Assembly: GCA_003477345.1 (NCBI GenBank)
Contig: DMTG01000129.1
Location: 1-6,240 of the forward strand
Origin: Succinivibrionaceae bacterium
GTDB lineage: Bacteria; Pseudomonadota; Gammaproteobacteria; Enterobacterales; Succinivibrionaceae
Direction of reading: 5' to 3'
Length of the DNA stretch: 6,240 nt
The position numbers were made by a program, and so were the translations under genes. The notes below the pieces were generated by a model. That model was not told the DNA's origin. It saw nothing but the letters and a program-made list of their open reading frames with translations, and did not search any database. Of this stretch, positions 5,959-6,240 are shown one piece after another; position 1 is the stretch's first letter; the number at the start of each line of letters is the position of its first letter.

Positions 5959-6240
5959 TTAGATTGTTGTTCTCTTAGACTCTCCTTTTAATGAAATTAT
6001 CTTACAAGGACGAAGTAGTCTGTCTACAATTGCTTCTGCCTGAGCTCCACTTCCAAAGACTCTTAATAGTCCATCTGGTTTCATCTGAGAAGTTATTACA
6101 GTTGGTTTTCTTGGGCTTCTTGCATCTATCACATTAAAGAGAAAGGAAACAATTTTTGCTGGCATAACTTCTGAATTTAAGCCCAGATCATCAATGGCAA
6201 GCACGTCATATTTTGCTAACTTTGTAGTAAATGATTTTAG
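5959..6240 (-). CDS. istB: IstB-like AAA+ ATPase, IS21 transposition helper (element 2), C-terminal part only
   Basis: The frame is open from the right window edge to TAA at 5961-5959 and encodes the last 93 residues of an IstB protein; the start and Walker A lie off the window. Walker B is visible as KYDVLAIDDLGL. Further on, PTVITSQMKP fits the sensor-1-like strand, and the closing IVDRLLRPCKIISLKGESKR matches the typical IstB ending DRL...I.L.GES.R. It would help its cognate IstA pick and engage target DNA. Around Walker B it reads TTKLAKYDVLAIDD, against NSYCRYDLLFIDD in the istB at the left edge, so the two helpers are clearly different proteins. The frame reads past the GTG at 6204, which is an internal Val codon and not a start. 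Confidence 0.88.
   Translation of the reverse strand, partial: LKSFTTKLAKYDVLAIDDLGLNSEVMPAKIVSFLFNVIDARSPRKPTVITSQMKPDGLLRVFGSGAQAEAIVDRLLRPCKIISLKGESKRTTI

Larger units (their letters stand above)
5740..6240 (-). mobile_element. IS21-family insertion sequence (element 2), istB-side end only
   Basis: The right side of the window holds the 3' part of an istB gene, its terminator, and then a terminal repeat array directly against the 3' end of metQ. The left limit is uncertain, between about 5740 (a TG dinucleotide) and 5762 (first repeat copy). Its terminal repeats (ACTTCGGTA type) and its Walker B region differ from those of element 1, so it is another IS21 subtype in the same orientation, not a second copy. 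istA and the rest lie beyond the right edge. Confidence 0.72.

Noticed and set aside
1..6240. Composite transposon carrying the met genes
   Set aside because: The two flanking elements differ in terminal repeats and in istB sequence around Walker B, so their ends are unlikely to be mobilised together by one transposase.

Overview
The window shows a bacterial chromosomal stretch, AT-rich and probably Gram-negative. A methionine-type ABC transporter cluster is wedged between two different IS21-family insertion sequences. The metN remnant and MetQ resemble gammaproteobacterial MetNIQ proteins. With the low GC this would suit a gut gammaproteobacterium such as a Succinivibrionaceae member, but that placement is a guess from protein flavour and is not proven by any marker gene.

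Layout. Positions 1-2405 hold most of IS21-type element 1 on the minus strand. It has an intact istA transposase (567-2291), an overlapping istB helper ATPase (580 down to the window edge, cut off just after Walker B), and an element end at about 2405 marked by a tandem 10-bp repeat. Positions 2406-2611 hold only the last ~67 codons of metN (the C-terminal NIL regulatory domain), so the ATPase part of the transporter gene is missing here. Next come an intact metI permease gene (2604-3284), an FAD-dependent DAO-family oxidoreductase gene (3381-4715) and a metQ substrate-binding lipoprotein gene (4889-5773), all on the plus strand. From about 5740 to the right edge lies the istB-side end of element 2, also on the minus strand: phased terminal repeats, a clear intrinsic terminator and the C-terminal 93 codons of a second, different istB.

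The cluster originally looks like metN-metI-oxidoreductase-metQ. MetN would power MetI-mediated import of a ligand captured by MetQ. The flavoenzyme between metI and metQ suggests that the imported compound, or a relative such as a D-amino acid, is oxidised in the cell. Element 1 has removed the ATPase from the cluster. Element 2 abuts or replaces the extreme 3' end of metQ and supplies its stop codon. As it stands, the cluster could work only with an ATPase encoded elsewhere and with a promoter that survives or comes from the insertion sequence; a candidate outward promoter is noted at 2310-2338. I saw no RNA genes, CRISPR arrays or phage genes.
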